From Tamaricihabitans halophyticus (lineage in GTDB: Bacteria > Actinomycetota > Actinomycetes > Mycobacteriales > Pseudonocardiaceae): a stretch of 64,000 nucleotides of DNA. The stretch lies in assembly GCF_004340875.1 (NCBI RefSeq), contig NZ_SLXQ01000006.1:124001-188000 (forward strand). Reading direction: 5' to 3'. Positions 48,297 to 56,244 of the stretch are shown here, one piece after another. Numbering within the stretch: the stretch's first letter is position 1; the number at the start of each line of letters is the position of its first letter. A program made the translations under genes and the position numbers. The notes under the pieces were generated by a model, which worked only from the letters and a program-made list of their open reading frames with translations, did no database searches and was not told where the DNA came from.

Positions 48297-48321
48297 GCGC
48301 TAACCTTAAAGAACGCGGTTA
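48297..48321. repeat. dyad element, type 2, reverse orientation, one arm shortened
   Basis: GCGCTAACC-TTAAAG-AACGCGGTTA lies between the dehydrogenase start and the ftsY stop. The left outer arm is lost compared with other copies. Confidence 0.85.
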
Positions 48322-48328
48322 CGGAACG

Positions 48329-49720
48329 TCAGCTGAGCAGCGCGTCCACGAACGCGGTCGGCTCGAACGGCGCGAGATCGTCCGGACCCTCGCCGAGGCC
48401 GACCAGCTTGACCGGCACGCCAAGCTCGCGCTGTACCTGGAACACGATGCCACCCTTGGCCGTGCCATCCAGTTTGGTCAGCACGATCCCAGTGACGTCC
48501 ACGACCTCCGCGAACACCCGTGCCTGAGCCAGCCCGTTCTGCCCGGTCGTCGCGTCCAGCACCAGCAGCACCTCGTCCACCTTGGCGCGCTTTTCCACGA
48601 CCCGCTTGACCTTGCCCAGCTCGTCCATCAGGCCGGTCTTGGTGTGCAGCCTGCCGGCGGTGTCCACGAGCACCGCGTCGGTCCCGGCCTCCGCGCCGCT
48701 CTTGACCGCGTCGAAGGCGACCGACGCGGGATCCGCGCCTTCCTTACCGCGCACGACGCGCGCGCCGACCCGATCCGCCCAGGTTTGCAACTGGTCCGCG
48801 GCGGCCGCGCGGAAGGTGTCCGCGGCGCCGAGCAACACCTGCCGACCATCGGCGACGAGCACCCTGGCGAGCTTGCCGGTCGTGGTGGTCTTGCCGGTGC
48901 CGTTCACACCGGCGACCAGCACCACGGCCGGCTGCTTCGCGCCGTCGACCTCATGCGGCAGCGCCCGCACCGCGCGGTCCATCTTCGGGTGCAGCGCATC
49001 CACCAACACCTCGCGCAGCGCGGCACGCGCGCCATCGGCGGTGCGTACCCCCTTCGCGACCAGCGCGGCGCGCAGGTTCTCGACGATCTCCGACGCATTG
49101 GCCGCGCCGAGATCTGCGACGAGCAGGGTGTCCTCGATATCGGTCCAGGAGTCCTCGTCAAGATCACCCGCACCGAGTAGCCCGAGCACGCTCTGCCCGA
49201 ATGCCGACCGCGATTTGGCCAGCCGGCCGCGCAACCGGGCCAACCGGCCTTCGGTCGGCTCGATGTCCTCGACCGCGGCGGGTTCGGCCGGCTCAGCGGG
49301 CGCCTCGACTGGCTCAGCCGCTTCGGTTTCCGGAGCTTCAGGCACGGGAGCTTCAGCCGCGGGGGCTTCGGCGGCCGGTTCTGCCCGCTCCGGCAGATCC
49401 ACGTCGACGATGTCCCTGCGCGGCGCGTCACGGGGCACCGCGGCGTCATCACCAACGGCGGGCTGCCCGTCGACCTCGGTCCGCTCGGCGACGGGGTGCT
49501 CGGGCTCGTCCACCTCGGGCTGCCCACCCGTGGCAAGCGAGATCCCACCGCCCGCCTGATAACCGCCGCCCTTCGGCGTTTCCGGCGACTCCTCGTCCCG
49601 TGCGGTCAAGCTGATCCGGCGCCGGCGGGCCAAGGTCAGCCCGACCACGAGCGCGACCGCCAACAGCAGGACGATCACGACGCCAATCGTGATTAAGACG
49701 CTCTCAGACACGAGCGCCAT
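48329..49720 (-). CDS. ftsY: signal recognition particle receptor FtsY
   Basis: FtsY is the membrane-associated GTPase that receives the SRP. The 463-residue protein has an N-terminal hydrophobic helix (VLITIGVVIVLLLAVALVVG) with a basic RRRR, then an acidic Glu/Pro/Ala-rich A domain of about 120 residues. The NG domain follows with VAGVNGTGKTTTTGKLA, DTFRAAAADQL, DTAGRLHTKTGLMDEL and LTKLDGTAKGGIVF. The membrane helix is characteristic of actinobacterial FtsY. It ends eight bases before a dyad repeat. Confidence 0.96.
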   Translation of the reverse strand: MALVSESVLITIGVVIVLLLAVALVVGLTLARRRRISLTARDEESPETPKGGGYQAGGGISLATGGQPEVDEPEHPVAERTEVDGQPAVGDDAAVPRDAPRRDIVDVDLPERAEPAAEAPAAEAPVPEAPETEAAEPVEAPAEPAEPAAVEDIEPTEGRLARLRGRLAKSRSAFGQSVLGLLGAGDLDEDSWTDIEDTLLVADLGAANASEIVENLRAALVAKGVRTADGARAALREVLVDALHPKMDRAVRALPHEVDGAKQPAVVLVAGVNGTGKTTTTGKLARVLVADGRQVLLGAADTFRAAAADQLQTWADRVGARVVRGKEGADPASVAFDAVKSGAEAGTDAVLVDTAGRLHTKTGLMDELGKVKRVVEKRAKVDEVLLVLDATTGQNGLAQARVFAEVVDVTGIVLTKLDGTAKGGIVFQVQRELGVPVKLVGLGEGPDDLAPFEPTAFVDALLS

Positions 49721-49857
49721 CCTCGCATGCGCGGGCGGCAGGTTAAGCGGACACCACGCGGCACCCGAGAGTCAGAGATCAACTCGCAAGTGATCGGTTT
49801 GGTTAAGAAATCACACATGCGGTTGCACCCACTAGCCGAGTGGACTAGACCACGGGT

Positions 49858-51093
49858 GTGACGAAGGCCCCCGTACGCTCGCTTCGGGTGATCGGGTTGC
49901 TGTCCGGGACCTCGATCGACGGTATCGATGTGGCCGCGGCGGAACTCGATCTGACCGAAGACACCATCCAGCTAACCCCGCTCGGGTACACCGAACGCCC
50001 GTATCCCGCCGAGCTGCGCGCGGCGCTACATGCCGCCCTGCCCCCGGGTGACTGCACGGCCGAACGGCTGTGCCAGTTGGACACCGAAGTCGGGATGGCC
50101 TTCGCCGAGGCGGCCAACCAGGGCATCGCGGAACTGGCCGACGGTCGCGCGGATCTCGTCGCTTCCCTCGGGCAGACGCTGCACCACTGGGTGGAAGATG
50201 GTCGCTGCCGAGGCACCCTGCAAATCGGCCAGCCGGCCTGGATCGCCGAAGCAACCGGCCTTCCCGTGGTCAGCGACCTACGGGCACGCGATGTCGCCGC
50301 GGGCGGACACGGCGCGCCACTGGCCAGCACGCTGGACGCCCTCTGGCTGCGGGAACTCGCCGAGCGGGCCGCGGCGCCGGCCGCCGCGCTGAATATCGGT
50401 GGAATCGCGAACATCACCGTGGTCGCGCCCGGCAAGGAACCGCTCGCCTACGACACCGGGCCGGGCAACGCGCTGCTGGACGCCGCCGCGTACCTGGTCA
50501 CCGATGGCGCCCAGCGCCAGGACACCGGCGGCGAACTGGCCATGCGCGGAAGTACCCGGCAGGATCTGCTCGATTGGCTGCTCGCCGATCCCTACTATGC
50601 CGCGCCCGCGCCGAAATCGACCGGCAAGGAGTACTTTCACGCCGAGTACCTGCGGCGCGCGCTGGCCGCGGTACCACCGGTTTCCGATGCCGACCTACTG
50701 CGCACCCTGGTCGAACTCACCGCGCGCACGATCGCGGCCGAATGCCAGCGACACGGCGTACGTTCGGTGCTTTCCTCCGGCGGCGGAATGCACAACCCTG
50801 CTCTTACCAAGGCGCTGACCGAGTCGTTGGGGGCGATCGAACTGCGCGGTAGTGACGAGCTCGGACTGCCAACCGAGGCGAAGGAGGCCTACCTCACCTC
50901 CCTGCTCGGCTGGCTCACCTGGTGTGGTGTGCCGGCCAGCCTGCCGAGCGCGACCGGCGCGCGAGCCGCGCGACTACTCGGCAGCATCACCCCGGGCCGC
51001 GTCGCGCTCGCGCCGCCACCCGCCCCGGAACACGAACCACGTCTGCTGCGTGTCTCGCCCGAGCACGCGGCGCAACCCAGCAACGGCCGCTGA
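49858..51093 (+). CDS. anmK: anhydro-N-acetylmuramic acid kinase
   Basis: AnmK opens and phosphorylates 1,6-anhydro-MurNAc to MurNAc-6-phosphate in cell-wall recycling. The 411-residue protein has the ATP-site motifs GLLSGTSIDGIDVAA, ALNIGGIANITVV, YDTGPGNALLDAAAYL and VLSSGGGMHNP. GTG 49858 is the start, with no clear ribosome-binding site. The next gene, a symporter, starts 10 bp later. Acting together on wall-derived sugars is likely. Confidence 0.94.
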   Translation: MTKAPVRSLRVIGLLSGTSIDGIDVAAAELDLTEDTIQLTPLGYTERPYPAELRAALHAALPPGDCTAERLCQLDTEVGMAFAEAANQGIAELADGRADLVASLGQTLHHWVEDGRCRGTLQIGQPAWIAEATGLPVVSDLRARDVAAGGHGAPLASTLDALWLRELAERAAAPAAALNIGGIANITVVAPGKEPLAYDTGPGNALLDAAAYLVTDGAQRQDTGGELAMRGSTRQDLLDWLLADPYYAAPAPKSTGKEYFHAEYLRRALAAVPPVSDADLLRTLVELTARTIAAECQRHGVRSVLSSGGGMHNPALTKALTESLGAIELRGSDELGLPTEAKEAYLTSLLGWLTWCGVPASLPSATGARAARLLGSITPGRVALAPPPAPEHEPRLLRVSPEHAAQPSNGR

Positions 51094-51103
51094 GGAGGAG
51101 CCC

Positions 51104-52627
51104 GTGCGCACCCTGGACATCGTCGTCATCGTGCTCTATCTGCTTGCGATGCCGGCCATCGGCATTATGTTGAGCGGCAAGCAACGCAGTTCAAAGGACT
51201 ACTTCGTCGGCAACCGGCAGATGTCGTGGTGGGTGGTCACGCTTTCGGTGGTCGCCACGGAAACCTCCACGCTCACCGTGATCAGCGTGCCGACCATCGC
51301 CTATCTTGGCAATGTCACCTATCTCCAGCTGGCCATCGGTTACCTGATTGGCCGTGTACTGGTGGCTTTCGTGCTGCTGCCGAAGTACTACGCCGGCGGG
51401 TTGGTCAGCGCCTACGGCTTCCTCGGTAGCCGGTTCGGCGGCGGGATGCAGGGCACGGCTTCGGTGACCTTCCTGTTCACCAGGTTGCTCGCGGACGGGC
51501 TGCGACTGTTCGCGACCGCGATTCCGGTGAAGGTGTTGCTGAACGCGGTGGGCATCGATGCCGCGTACTGGCAGATCGTGGTGGGTATCGCGATCTTCTC
51601 GGTGATCTACACGTATGTGGGTGGGATCAAGGCGGTTATCTGGGTGGATGCGATCCAGATGGCGCTCTATGTCGCGGGCGCGATCATCGCAGTGATCTTC
51701 CTTGCCACCCAGCTGCCGGACGGTTGGTTCTCCGCCGCGGCCGGCGACGGCAAGTTCCAGATGTTCGAGTTCTCCAGCGATCTGCTCACCGACCAGTACG
51801 CCTTCATCACCGCGGTGGTCGGCGGCGCGGTGTTCTCGATGGCCTCGCACGGCGCCGATCAGTTGATGGTGCAGCGACTGCTTGCCTGCAAGAACGTCCG
51901 GGACAGCCAGAAAGCGGTGATCGCCAGTGGGGTCGTCGTCTTCATCCAGTTCGCGCTGTTCCTGCTCGTTGGCAGCATGCTCGCGTCGTTCTACAACAAC
52001 GCTGACCCGGAGTCGCTTGGGCTCGGGCAGGGCGACGAGATCTTCTCGCACTTCATCGTGAACGAGCTGCCGCCGGGTGTTTCCGGGCTGCTGATCGCGG
52101 GCATTCTCGCGGCGGCGATGAGCACGATCTCGTCCTCGCTGAACTCGCTGTCCACGTCGACCGTGAGCGATCTGTACAAGCGGTTCACCAAGCGGGAGCT
52201 ACCGGATGCGACCGTGCTCAAACAGGCGAAGGTGTGGACGCTGATCTGGGCCGGCGTGTTCGTGGTGTTCGCATCCTTCTTCGCGGAGACCACGGCGACC
52301 GACGACCCGGTGGTCGAGCTCGCGCTGAGCATCGCCAGCTACACCTACGGCGCGCTGCTCGGCGCGTTCTTCCTGGGACTGCTGGTTCGCAGGGCAAACC
52401 AGACGGACGCGATCATCGCGTTCCTGAGCACCATCGCGGTGACGGCGTACTTCGTGTTCGGGGTGACGTTCCTGCCAGAGGGCGCCGAGGAGCCGCTCGG
52501 CCTGGCCTTCCCGTGGTACACGCCGCTCGGCGTGATCGTCACACTGGTCGTCGGCGGGCTGCTGTCGCTGCGCCATCCGGCCCAGCCCAAGGAGGCGCCG
52601 GCGGAGGAGACCGTGCACAGCTCCTAG
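51104..52627 (+). CDS. sodium:solute symporter (SSS) family transporter
   Basis: The 507-residue protein has about 13 hydrophobic helices and SSS landmarks: FVGNRQMSWWVVTLSVVATE, YVGGIKAVIWVDAIQMALY and GLLIAGILAAAMSTISSSLN. GTG 51104 has GAGGAGGAG four bases upstream. It follows anmK directly, so its substrate may be a wall-derived amino sugar such as anhydro-MurNAc, or sialic-acid-like; this is inferred from context alone. It converges on a tetR gene across a dyad repeat. Confidence 0.9.
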   Translation: MRTLDIVVIVLYLLAMPAIGIMLSGKQRSSKDYFVGNRQMSWWVVTLSVVATETSTLTVISVPTIAYLGNVTYLQLAIGYLIGRVLVAFVLLPKYYAGGLVSAYGFLGSRFGGGMQGTASVTFLFTRLLADGLRLFATAIPVKVLLNAVGIDAAYWQIVVGIAIFSVIYTYVGGIKAVIWVDAIQMALYVAGAIIAVIFLATQLPDGWFSAAAGDGKFQMFEFSSDLLTDQYAFITAVVGGAVFSMASHGADQLMVQRLLACKNVRDSQKAVIASGVVVFIQFALFLLVGSMLASFYNNADPESLGLGQGDEIFSHFIVNELPPGVSGLLIAGILAAAMSTISSSLNSLSTSTVSDLYKRFTKRELPDATVLKQAKVWTLIWAGVFVVFASFFAETTATDDPVVELALSIASYTYGALLGAFFLGLLVRRANQTDAIIAFLSTIAVTAYFVFGVTFLPEGAEEPLGLAFPWYTPLGVIVTLVVGGLLSLRHPAQPKEAPAEETVHSS

Positions 52628-52650
52628 CGCTCCCCCTGCCCCGCGCCCCC

Positions 52651-52678
52651 AACCGCGATCTTTAGGGATCTTGCGGTT
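52651..52678. repeat. dyad element, type 1, between convergent genes
   Basis: AACCGCGATC-TTTAGGG-ATCTTGCGGTT fills most of the 34-bp gap between the symporter and the tetR gene. It carries the TAA stop (52662-52664) of the tetR gene. Confidence 0.92.
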
Positions 52679-53525
52679 GGGGGCGCGGCGTTTCGCGCAG
52701 GCCGATGCCGTTCGTCCACAGGCGGGTGAGCGTGCGGATCGCGGTCTCCCGGTCGTGCTTCTCGCCAAAGGTCAGCCAGACTCGCGTCGCATGCCCCACC
52801 ATCGCGGCCAGCGCATGCCCGGCGTGCTCCGCGTCCAGTTCCGGGTCGACGATCCCGGCTTCCTGCCAGCGCCGCAGGCTGGCCGCGATCCGCTCGGCGA
52901 AACCATGGTGCGCGGCCAGTCGAAGCGGCATCAACTCCGGTTGTTCCGCTACCGCCTCGTCCACCCGCAGTACCAGCTGCACGTATCGCTCATAGCCCGC
53001 GATATAGCGCCGGATCGCCTGCTCGATCCGCTCGGGAATCCCCGGCCGAACCGACTCGCCGCCTTCCGAATGCAGCGAGCTCGAACCAAGCGACTGGAGC
53101 TCGGCGACAACCTGCCGGGTCACCTCCGTAAACACGTCCTGTTTGGACGAAAAGTAGGTGTAGAAAGTACCGACCGAAGTACCCGCGAGTTCGGCGATAT
53201 CGTTGATCCGCGCCGGATGGTAGCCGTCCCGCTCGATGCACGTCCGGGCCGCGACGAGCAACGCCTGCCGGGTTCGACGCGCCTTACCGGAAAGCCGTTG
53301 GCCCGCGGCTTCGCCGGCCTCGGGCGGTTCCGCACCCATGATTTCCCGGTAGGCCCGCTCCTTGGACCCGAAGCGGGCATAGAACCTGGACAGCGATACA
53401 CCGGCCGCGTTGGCGATACCCGTGACATGCGCATCGGCATAACCGCTCGCGGTGAACAGTTCACGGGCCGCACGCGCGAGCGCATCCTCGCTCGATCGCG
53501 CGGCCTCGGCCGGCGTACTCGTCAT
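52662..53525 (-). CDS. TetR-family regulator with two DNA-binding domains
   Basis: The 287-residue protein has two TetR-type helix-turn-helix domains in series. The first spans about residues 15-60 (VTGIANAAGVSLSRFYARFG) and the second about 85-132 (INDIAELAGTSVGTFYTYFS), followed by one C-terminal effector domain. The last residues (PQDP) and TAA come from a dyad repeat. It overlaps the AMP-ligase gene by four bases, suggesting one transcript. An AACTGA/TCAGTT dyad upstream of the operon is a candidate binding site. Tandem N-domains are uncommon for this family. Confidence 0.87.
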   Translation of the reverse strand: MTSTPAEAARSSEDALARAARELFTASGYADAHVTGIANAAGVSLSRFYARFGSKERAYREIMGAEPPEAGEAAGQRLSGKARRTRQALLVAARTCIERDGYHPARINDIAELAGTSVGTFYTYFSSKQDVFTEVTRQVVAELQSLGSSSLHSEGGESVRPGIPERIEQAIRRYIAGYERYVQLVLRVDEAVAEQPELMPLRLAAHHGFAERIAASLRRWQEAGIVDPELDAEHAGHALAAMVGHATRVWLTFGEKHDRETAIRTLTRLWTNGIGLRETPRPQPQDP

Positions 53526-55051
53526 CGCAGCGGATCACCCCAAGTCACGTCGTCCCGTAACCGCGCCTTCAGTATCTTGCCAGCGGCATTGCGTGGCAGC
53601 GGAGTCCCGGACACTGTGAGATATTGCGGCACCTTGAATTCGGCCAGTCGGGCCGCCACATGCGCAACGATCGCGGCCGTGTCCAGCTCGCCCTCGGCGG
53701 CGACCAGGACAGCCCCAACCTTCTCGCCCATCACCTCGTCCGGAACACCGAGCACCGCGGCCTCGGCGACGCCGGGGGCGTCCGCGAGCGCGCTCTCCAC
53801 CTCAACGCTGGAGACGTTCTCGCCGCCCCTGTTGATCAGATCTTTCGCCCTGTCGACGATCGCGACCCTGCCCGCGTCATCCACCCGCACGATATCGCCC
53901 GTGCGCAGCCAACCGTCCACAAAGGTATCGGCGTTGTCCCGGTTCCAGTAGCCACGCGTGACATTCGGACCGCGCGCGAGCAGTTCCCCGTGATTCGCAT
54001 CGTCGATCGGGTCAATCGCCAGATCCACCACGGGCGTGGCGTAACCGACCGAATCCGCATGCTCGGCAACCTCCTCGTTCGGCAGCACGGTGAGCAGCGA
54101 TGCCGACTCGGTGAGACCGAAACCGTTGCACAGCTTGGCTTCGGGAAACGCCGCGCGCAGCTTGTGCACCAGCGAGGGCGCGATCGGCGCGCCGCCGTAA
54201 CCCACCCAGCCCACCGTGGACACGTCGGCGGCGGCGAAGGCCGGGTCGTTGATCAGTAGCGCGTACACGGCGGGAACCGTCACCAGGAAGGAAATCCGCT
54301 CTTCGGCAAGGCTGCGCAACAACAGGCCACGGTCCAGCGCCGGCATGACGACCGCCGTGCCGCCAATATGCGCGGCCAGCAGAAGCTGCGAGTTGCAGCC
54401 GGTGACGTGGAAAAGCGGGACCGATATCAGCGTGCGCAGGCGAGCACCGGAATCAGCGGGAATGCCCGCACATCGAATCATGCTCTCGGCATTACTCAGG
54501 AACGCCGCATGCGTGGTCGGCACACCCTTCGGCCTGCCGACCGTGCCCGATGTGTAGAACAACCCCGCGATGTCGTCACCGCGTGGATCGAGCGAATCGA
54601 AGGGCTCGCCATCCGGCAGCGGGGTGCCCTCATCCAGATCGACCGACACACCCGCATCGTCAAGCACGAACGCCACTTCGCTCGCGGTGAACCGGGTGTT
54701 GACCGCGACCGGTACCCCACCAGCGAACAAGACACCCCAGAACGCCAGTACCCAGTTCACCCCGGCTGGATAGCGCAGCGCTACCCGCTCGCCTGGCGAC
54801 AGCCCACCAGCTCGCAGGCCGCCCGCGATGCGGCGGGCCCGGTCCGCGAGTTCCCGGTAGGTCAGCCGTTGCCCACCGAGTTCCACGACCGCCTCGACGT
54901 CTGCCGAATCGGTGGCGCGTTGGCGTAGTAGCGCCGGCAGCGAGGTGGGCAGCCCGGCGTAGTACGCGATACCGCGCTCATCACGGTGTACGCCCGTGGT
55001 GTCGAACGGGTTGCTGGCGCGGGGTATCGCAACGATGCTGTTCGTCGGCAT
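53522..55051 (-). CDS. AMP-forming acyl-CoA synthetase/ligase
   Basis: The 509-residue enzyme has the ANL superfamily motifs: FYTSGTVGRPKGVPTTH (P-loop), YGGAPIAPSLVHKLR, NGFGLTESASL, GYWNRDNADTFVDGWLRTGD and the closing LPRNAAGKILKARLR with the catalytic Lys. It activates a carboxylic acid as acyl-AMP for CoA transfer; chain length is unknown. ATG 55051 has GGGGAG nine bases upstream. It sits between a phosphotriesterase-like lactonase and a TetR regulator, suggesting hydrolysis of a lactone followed by CoA activation. Confidence 0.9.
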   Translation of the reverse strand: MPTNSIVAIPRASNPFDTTGVHRDERGIAYYAGLPTSLPALLRQRATDSADVEAVVELGGQRLTYRELADRARRIAGGLRAGGLSPGERVALRYPAGVNWVLAFWGVLFAGGVPVAVNTRFTASEVAFVLDDAGVSVDLDEGTPLPDGEPFDSLDPRGDDIAGLFYTSGTVGRPKGVPTTHAAFLSNAESMIRCAGIPADSGARLRTLISVPLFHVTGCNSQLLLAAHIGGTAVVMPALDRGLLLRSLAEERISFLVTVPAVYALLINDPAFAAADVSTVGWVGYGGAPIAPSLVHKLRAAFPEAKLCNGFGLTESASLLTVLPNEEVAEHADSVGYATPVVDLAIDPIDDANHGELLARGPNVTRGYWNRDNADTFVDGWLRTGDIVRVDDAGRVAIVDRAKDLINRGGENVSSVEVESALADAPGVAEAAVLGVPDEVMGEKVGAVLVAAEGELDTAAIVAHVAARLAEFKVPQYLTVSGTPLPRNAAGKILKARLRDDVTWGDPLR

Positions 55052-55056
55052 GGCGC

Positions 55057-56025
55057 TCAGCTCCCCGTTGCGCTGAAGTAGCGCCGCGGGTTGTCCACCA
55101 GCATGGTGTCCAGCTGTGGTTCGGTGACGCCCGCGGCGCGTAGCGCCGGCAACACATCGTCGTGGATATGCGTGAAGTGCCAGTTCGGCGCGACCGCTTC
55201 GCGGACACCCGGCGGGAACCAGTCGATATGACACGAAGCGTCCTGCGCGAGCACCATCCGGTCAGCGAAGCCTTCCTTGGCCAGCCTGGCGACGGTTGCC
55301 ACCCGCTGATCGCCAGGCAACAGGATGTCCAAACCGAACCGATCCATGCCCACATAGGACCCGTTGTCGATCAACCTGTGCAGGTAGTCCAGATCCGCGG
55401 AGTCTCCACTGTGGCCAATTACCAGGTTCCCCAGGTCAACGCCTTCACGCTGGAACACCTCCTGCGCGGTCAATCCAGTCTGATGAGCCGGGCTGGTGTG
55501 CACAGTGATCGGTACGCCAGTGCGGTGATGCGCCTGCGCCACGGCCTTCATCACCCGCTCGACGCCGGGGGTGAGCTCGCTTTCGATCGCGCATTTGAGG
55601 AAGGCGGCTTTGATCCCGGTACCGGCGATACCTTCGGTGATGTCCTGGACGAACATGTCGACGAGCTGGTCATCGCCACCGAGCAGCGTGCCCGGACCGT
55701 GGAAGTGAAACGCGAACGGGACATCGTTGTAGGTGTACAGGCCGGTTGCCGGGATGATGTTGAGCTCGACCTGCTCGTTGATCCTGGCGATCCGCTCGAT
55801 ATCGCGCCCGAGGCCAAGTACCGTCGGGTCGACGATGGTGCGCACCCCTCGGTCGCGCACCTCGGTCAACCGTGCGATCGCGGCGGCTACCTGCTGTTCC
55901 TCGTCCCAGCGCGCCGGATAGTTCCGGCGCAGCTCCTCATCGAGGACGAATACGTGCTCGTGCATCAGCACCGTGCCCAGCTCACCCACCGATACCGGGC
56001 CACGCACCGTTTCCACTTGAGTCAT
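55057..56025 (-). CDS. phosphotriesterase-family (lactonase-like) metallohydrolase
   Basis: The 322-residue protein starts at ATG 56025 with GGGAG six bases upstream. It has the binuclear metal site of the PTE family: His22 and His24 in LMHEHVF, carboxylated Lys in IKAAFLKCAIES, His in ITVHTSPAH, His in LVIGHSGDSADLDYL and Asp in VLAQDASCHIDW. Most such relatives are lactonases. It precedes the AMP-ligase by 5 bp. The upstream region carries a dyad that the TetR protein may bind. Confidence 0.9.
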   Translation of the reverse strand: MTQVETVRGPVSVGELGTVLMHEHVFVLDEELRRNYPARWDEEQQVAAAIARLTEVRDRGVRTIVDPTVLGLGRDIERIARINEQVELNIIPATGLYTYNDVPFAFHFHGPGTLLGGDDQLVDMFVQDITEGIAGTGIKAAFLKCAIESELTPGVERVMKAVAQAHHRTGVPITVHTSPAHQTGLTAQEVFQREGVDLGNLVIGHSGDSADLDYLHRLIDNGSYVGMDRFGLDILLPGDQRVATVARLAKEGFADRMVLAQDASCHIDWFPPGVREAVAPNWHFTHIHDDVLPALRAAGVTEPQLDTMLVDNPRRYFSATGS

Positions 56026-56090
56026 CTCGAACTCCCACGTTTGCCGACACTGCCAAACAGAGATCCGCCACACGGCAGAATCAGAACTGT

Positions 56091-56110
56091 AACTGAGTTC
56101 GAGTTCAGTT
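56091..56110. promoter_or_regulatory. candidate TetR operator upstream of the PTE/AMP-ligase/tetR operon
   Basis: The arms AACTGA (56091-56096) and TCAGTT (56105-56110) form a 20-bp dyad, and the inner GTTCGAGT is partly symmetric. It lies about 66-85 bp upstream of the PTE start. This is the expected type and location for autoregulation by the tetR gene of the operon. Confidence 0.5.
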
Positions 56111-56154
56111 TCAACGGCAACTAGTGCAGGCGGCAGCGACACGGCCACGATCCG

Positions 56155-56233
56155 TGACCGCGTTCCGAAGGTTAGCGAGTATGTCGTGGTCGCCGGTGCC
56201 CCGGAATCGCAATCTTTAGGGATCTTGCGGGTT
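56155..56233. repeat. two dyad elements upstream of the smc stop
   Basis: A degenerate type 2 unit (56155-56181) is joined by linker GTGGTCGCCGGTGCCCC to a type 1 unit (56205-56233). The linker matches that of the 91-bp repeats at 35 kb. The copy lies just beyond the smc stop. Confidence 0.85.
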
Positions 56234-56244
56234 TAGGCGGGGTT

